Shown here: positions 21,864 to 22,500 of the stretch, in pieces | Layout of the letters: each line of letters starts with the position of its first letter | Numbering within the stretch: position 1 is the first letter of the stretch | Origin: Bigelowiella natans CCMP2755 | Lineage: Eukaryota; Cercozoa; Chlorarachniophyceae | NCBI GenBank assembly: GCA_000320545.1 | Contig: ADNK01001750.1 | Coordinates: 2,501-25,000 of the forward strand | Direction of reading: 5' to 3' | DNA: 22,500 bases | Notes under the pieces: model-generated | Told to the model about the DNA's origin: nothing | Seen by the model: the letters and a program-made list of their open reading frames with translations, nothing else | Databases searched by the model: none | Position numbers and translations under genes: made by a program

Positions 21864-22236
21864 TTTATGCACACACACCAACTTCATTTTATCTACATGA
21901 AATTGGAAAACCATTCCTAACACACGCATTATGCGCCACCTGCGTATGTACGCTGAACAGTGACAAAATCCCAGGAGAAGAATCTCTAGAGCTCGTTGAA
22001 GAACCACCAGAAGTCGTTGAGAGGCCGCCAGAGAAGCCGCCAGAGAAGCCGCCTGAGGAGCCTCCAGTAGTCGTGAGGCCTCCAGTAGTTGAGAGGCCTC
22101 CAGTAGTCGAGAGGCCTCCAGTAGTCGTGAGACCTCCAGTAGTCGTGAGACCTCCAGTAGTCGTAAGGCCGCCAGTAGTCGAACCAGTCGAACCAGATGT
22201 AGTAATTGAAATCGCCGTTATTGTCCGCGTCTTCAG
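12995..22236 (-). CDS. giant Gly-repeat / beta-helix / Cys-rich / polytopic membrane protein (start outside window)
   Basis: Minus-strand exons 22236-21940, 21651-21518, 21322-21187, 20838-20751, 20558-19738, 19531-14153, 13937-13286 and 13158-12995 join with matching phases (0,2,0,1,0,0,1) into one frame of 2,556 aa plus stop. Order: Gly/Ser/Thr repeats (about 1-160), right-handed beta-helix (160-1350), Ig-like strands (1360-1485), Cys-rich GCC2/GCC3 repeats (1490-1690), about eight membrane helices (1690-2165), basic/Ser-Pro cytosolic tail. Many N-x-S/T sites fit an exported ectodomain. Known: such beta-helix plus ephrin-receptor-like Cys-rich plus polytopic proteins are widespread in algae and oomycetes and mostly uncharacterised. 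Inference: a surface adhesin or sensor, perhaps with a TRP-like channel core. The 5.4-kb central exon and its flanks are firm. Alternatives remain at 21940/21952, at 20558 versus 20561, and for the 13286 donor (GTGGTT). Start codon and signal peptide are not in the window. Confidence 0.88.
13951..14069. repeat. (TA)n and (CA)n in giant-gene intron
   Basis: TA at 13951-13996 and CA at about 14028-14069 lie in the 215-nt intron 13938-14152. Confidence 0.95.
14525..15925 (-). other. polytopic membrane core, about eight helices
   Basis: Hydrophobic stretches lie at about 15850-15920, 15527-15606, 15140-15215, 14990-15062, 14783-14848, 14711-14777, 14625-14705 and 14525-14605. An acidic, Ser-containing cytosolic loop separates helices 2 and 3. 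The segment GYKKDFYCWEVSIILRK before helix 5 is typical of the polytopic C-terminal module shared by many protist Cys-rich surface proteins. Comparison with fungal TRP/Flc-like channels is inference. Confidence 0.75.
15930..16545 (-). other. GCC2/GCC3 ephrin-receptor-like Cys-rich region
   Basis: Repeated CxxCxxGxY/F units are visible: CNDCGAGQF, CQDCGPGYYSP, CFPCPAGS, CLPCTGNN, then CDCNKGYF and an EGF-like CKEGYEGVLCTECQEGFG. The spacing is that of the GCC2_GCC3 family. It sits directly before the first membrane helix and so forms a juxtamembrane stalk. Confidence 0.85.
19568..19640. repeat. compound (TA)n-(GT)n in giant-gene intron
   Basis: TA at about 19568-19610 and GT at 19611-19640 lie in the 206-nt intron 19532-19737. 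Degenerate TGTG(A/C)GTG copies follow. Confidence 0.95.
20276..20301. repeat. C26 homopolymer inside a coding exon (poly-Gly)
   Basis: Twenty-six C residues on the plus strand, followed by T and C8, read as G on the coding strand and encode most of a 13-Gly run in the beta-helix. Confidence 0.9.
20911..20951. repeat. (CT)n tract in giant-gene intron
   Basis: CT repeats with one TTTCT interruption lie in the intron 20839-21186. Confidence 0.95.
21275..21312. repeat. (CCA)n coding trinucleotide repeat (poly-Gly)
   Basis: CCA units read as GGT on the minus strand and encode about a dozen Gly at the start of exon 21322-21187. Confidence 0.92.
21407..21465. repeat. (GT)n microsatellite in giant-gene intron
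   Basis: An interrupted GT tract lies in the intron 21323-21517. Confidence 0.95.
21657..21673. repeat. G17 homopolymer next to a minus-strand acceptor
   Basis: On the minus strand this is C17 followed by ATCAG|GGC, so it serves as the polypyrimidine tract of the exon starting at 21651. Confidence 0.9.
21823..21860. repeat. (TA)n microsatellite in giant-gene intron
   Basis: A TA tract lies within the AT-rich intron 21652-21939. Confidence 0.95.
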
Positions 22237-22255
22237 CTAATCAATGCCACAGGGA

Positions 22256-22256
22256 A

Positions 22257-22317
<61 letters not shown>
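22256..22317. repeat. (GT)n microsatellite, probably intronic
   Basis: A GT run with one TTTGT interruption lies upstream (minus sense) of the acceptor of exon 22236-21940. Confidence 0.95.
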
Positions 22318-22318
<1 letters not shown>

Positions 22319-22443
22319 TTATTCCTTTGCGTTTGAGTGCGGGCATGTTGGTGGTGCGCAAAGGCCTTGGTGGCTATGGAAGGCAGGAACTGTTGTATAT
22401 GGATGCAGCGTGTTTTACAACTTCGGAATTTTTCCTCCCTCAC

Positions 22444-22500
22444 CCCCCTCCCCCTCCCACCACCGGTCCGATCTCCAATTTCCGGTCGCCGCACACATAC
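22444..22500 (-). CDS. possible further upstream exon of the giant gene
   Basis: On the minus strand an open frame from the window edge (reading RRPEIGDRTGGGRGRG) ends at GGG|GTGAGG in phase 0, which would match the phase-0 acceptor of the exon at 22236. The Gly-rich composition agrees with the next exon. It is too short to be sure. Confidence 0.3.

Larger units (their letters stand above)
21518..22236 (-). other. Gly/Ser/Thr repeat region, exons with in-frame tandem repeats
   Basis: The exon 22236-21940 encodes about six hexapeptide copies of the TTGGLT/STTGGL type, then GGFSGGFSGG. The exon 21651-21518 encodes three SGGTV and four SGGSL pentapeptides. At DNA level these are 18-bp and 15-bp tandem repeats. 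The region resembles a flexible, possibly glycosylated stalk or a self-associating segment. Both exons keep the same frame after splicing, which argues for the minus strand over the Pro-rich frames seen on the plus strand. Confidence 0.75.

Noticed and set aside
21397-22240. Plus-strand Pro-rich two-exon gene (PPLSE and PPVVVR repeats)
   Set aside because: Splice sites exist, but the only phase-compatible frame in the first exon is RASTQ/CSPTY, not PPLSE, which hits TGA before the G17 tract. The minus strand joins Gly-rich repeats on both sides in phase and continues into the beta-helix exons.
1-22500. Search for tRNA/rRNA genes, CRISPR arrays, reverse transcriptase or transposase frames
   Set aside because: No cloverleaf, regularly spaced repeat-spacer array or recognisable polymerase/transposase motif was found by eye; a tRNA or covariance-model scan was not possible here.

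Overview
This window looks like nuclear DNA of a unicellular eukaryotic alga or protist. Genes are split by short GT-AG introns of about 100-450 nt, and dinucleotide microsatellites are very common. The gene content includes an ER Qa-SNARE, a PH-domain protein, an ankyrin fragment and a giant beta-helix/Cys-rich/polytopic membrane protein. There are no operons, ribosome binding sites, CRISPR arrays, RNA genes or intact transposons that I can see. Intron size and the giant receptor type would suit a chlorarachniophyte-like or similar secondary alga, but I cannot name the organism from the sequence.

I built the gene models by eye, joining open frames at GT/AG borders with matching codon phase. 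From left to right: (1) a doubtful 5' exon on the minus strand at the left edge (30-78). (2) About 560-2,660 has no gene and is unusual TGCA/GCAC-word-rich sequence. (3) A complete 12-exon minus-strand gene (2741-5975, 329 aa) for a syntaxin-18/SYP81/Ufe1-type Qa-SNARE, recognised by its SNARE motif and the C-terminal FSVLFLDWY-GS anchor. (4) A divergent spacer (5976-6967). (5) A 4-exon plus-strand gene (6968-8864, 312 aa) with an MGQCC acylation signal and a PH domain. (6) A gene-free stretch (8865-9856). (7) A 5-exon minus-strand gene for an unrecognised small membrane protein (9857-11465, 234 aa). (8) A plus-strand ankyrin-repeat first exon (11922-12064) that runs into a second TGCA/GCAC-rich block. 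(9) A giant minus-strand gene from 12995 to beyond 22236 (at least 2,556 aa here; start codon outside the window).

The giant protein reads Gly/Ser/Thr pentapeptide and hexapeptide repeats, then a long pectin-lyase-like right-handed beta-helix with GGAI/FxxN motifs, an Ig-like strand region, a GCC2/GCC3 (ephrin-receptor-like) Cys-rich region, about eight transmembrane helices, and a cytosolic tail with repeated S-P-[LIM]-[RK]-like sites. The architecture suggests a cell-surface adhesion or sensing protein, possibly TRP-like. Its last coding exon is duplicated as a perfect 183-bp tandem repeat.

Two window-wide patterns stand out. Every long (TA)n, (CA/GT)n and (CT)n tract falls inside an intron of one of these models, while the gene-free stretches hold none. 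Two genes, and possibly others, encode acylated or membrane-anchored proteins, but nothing shows that they work as one system.
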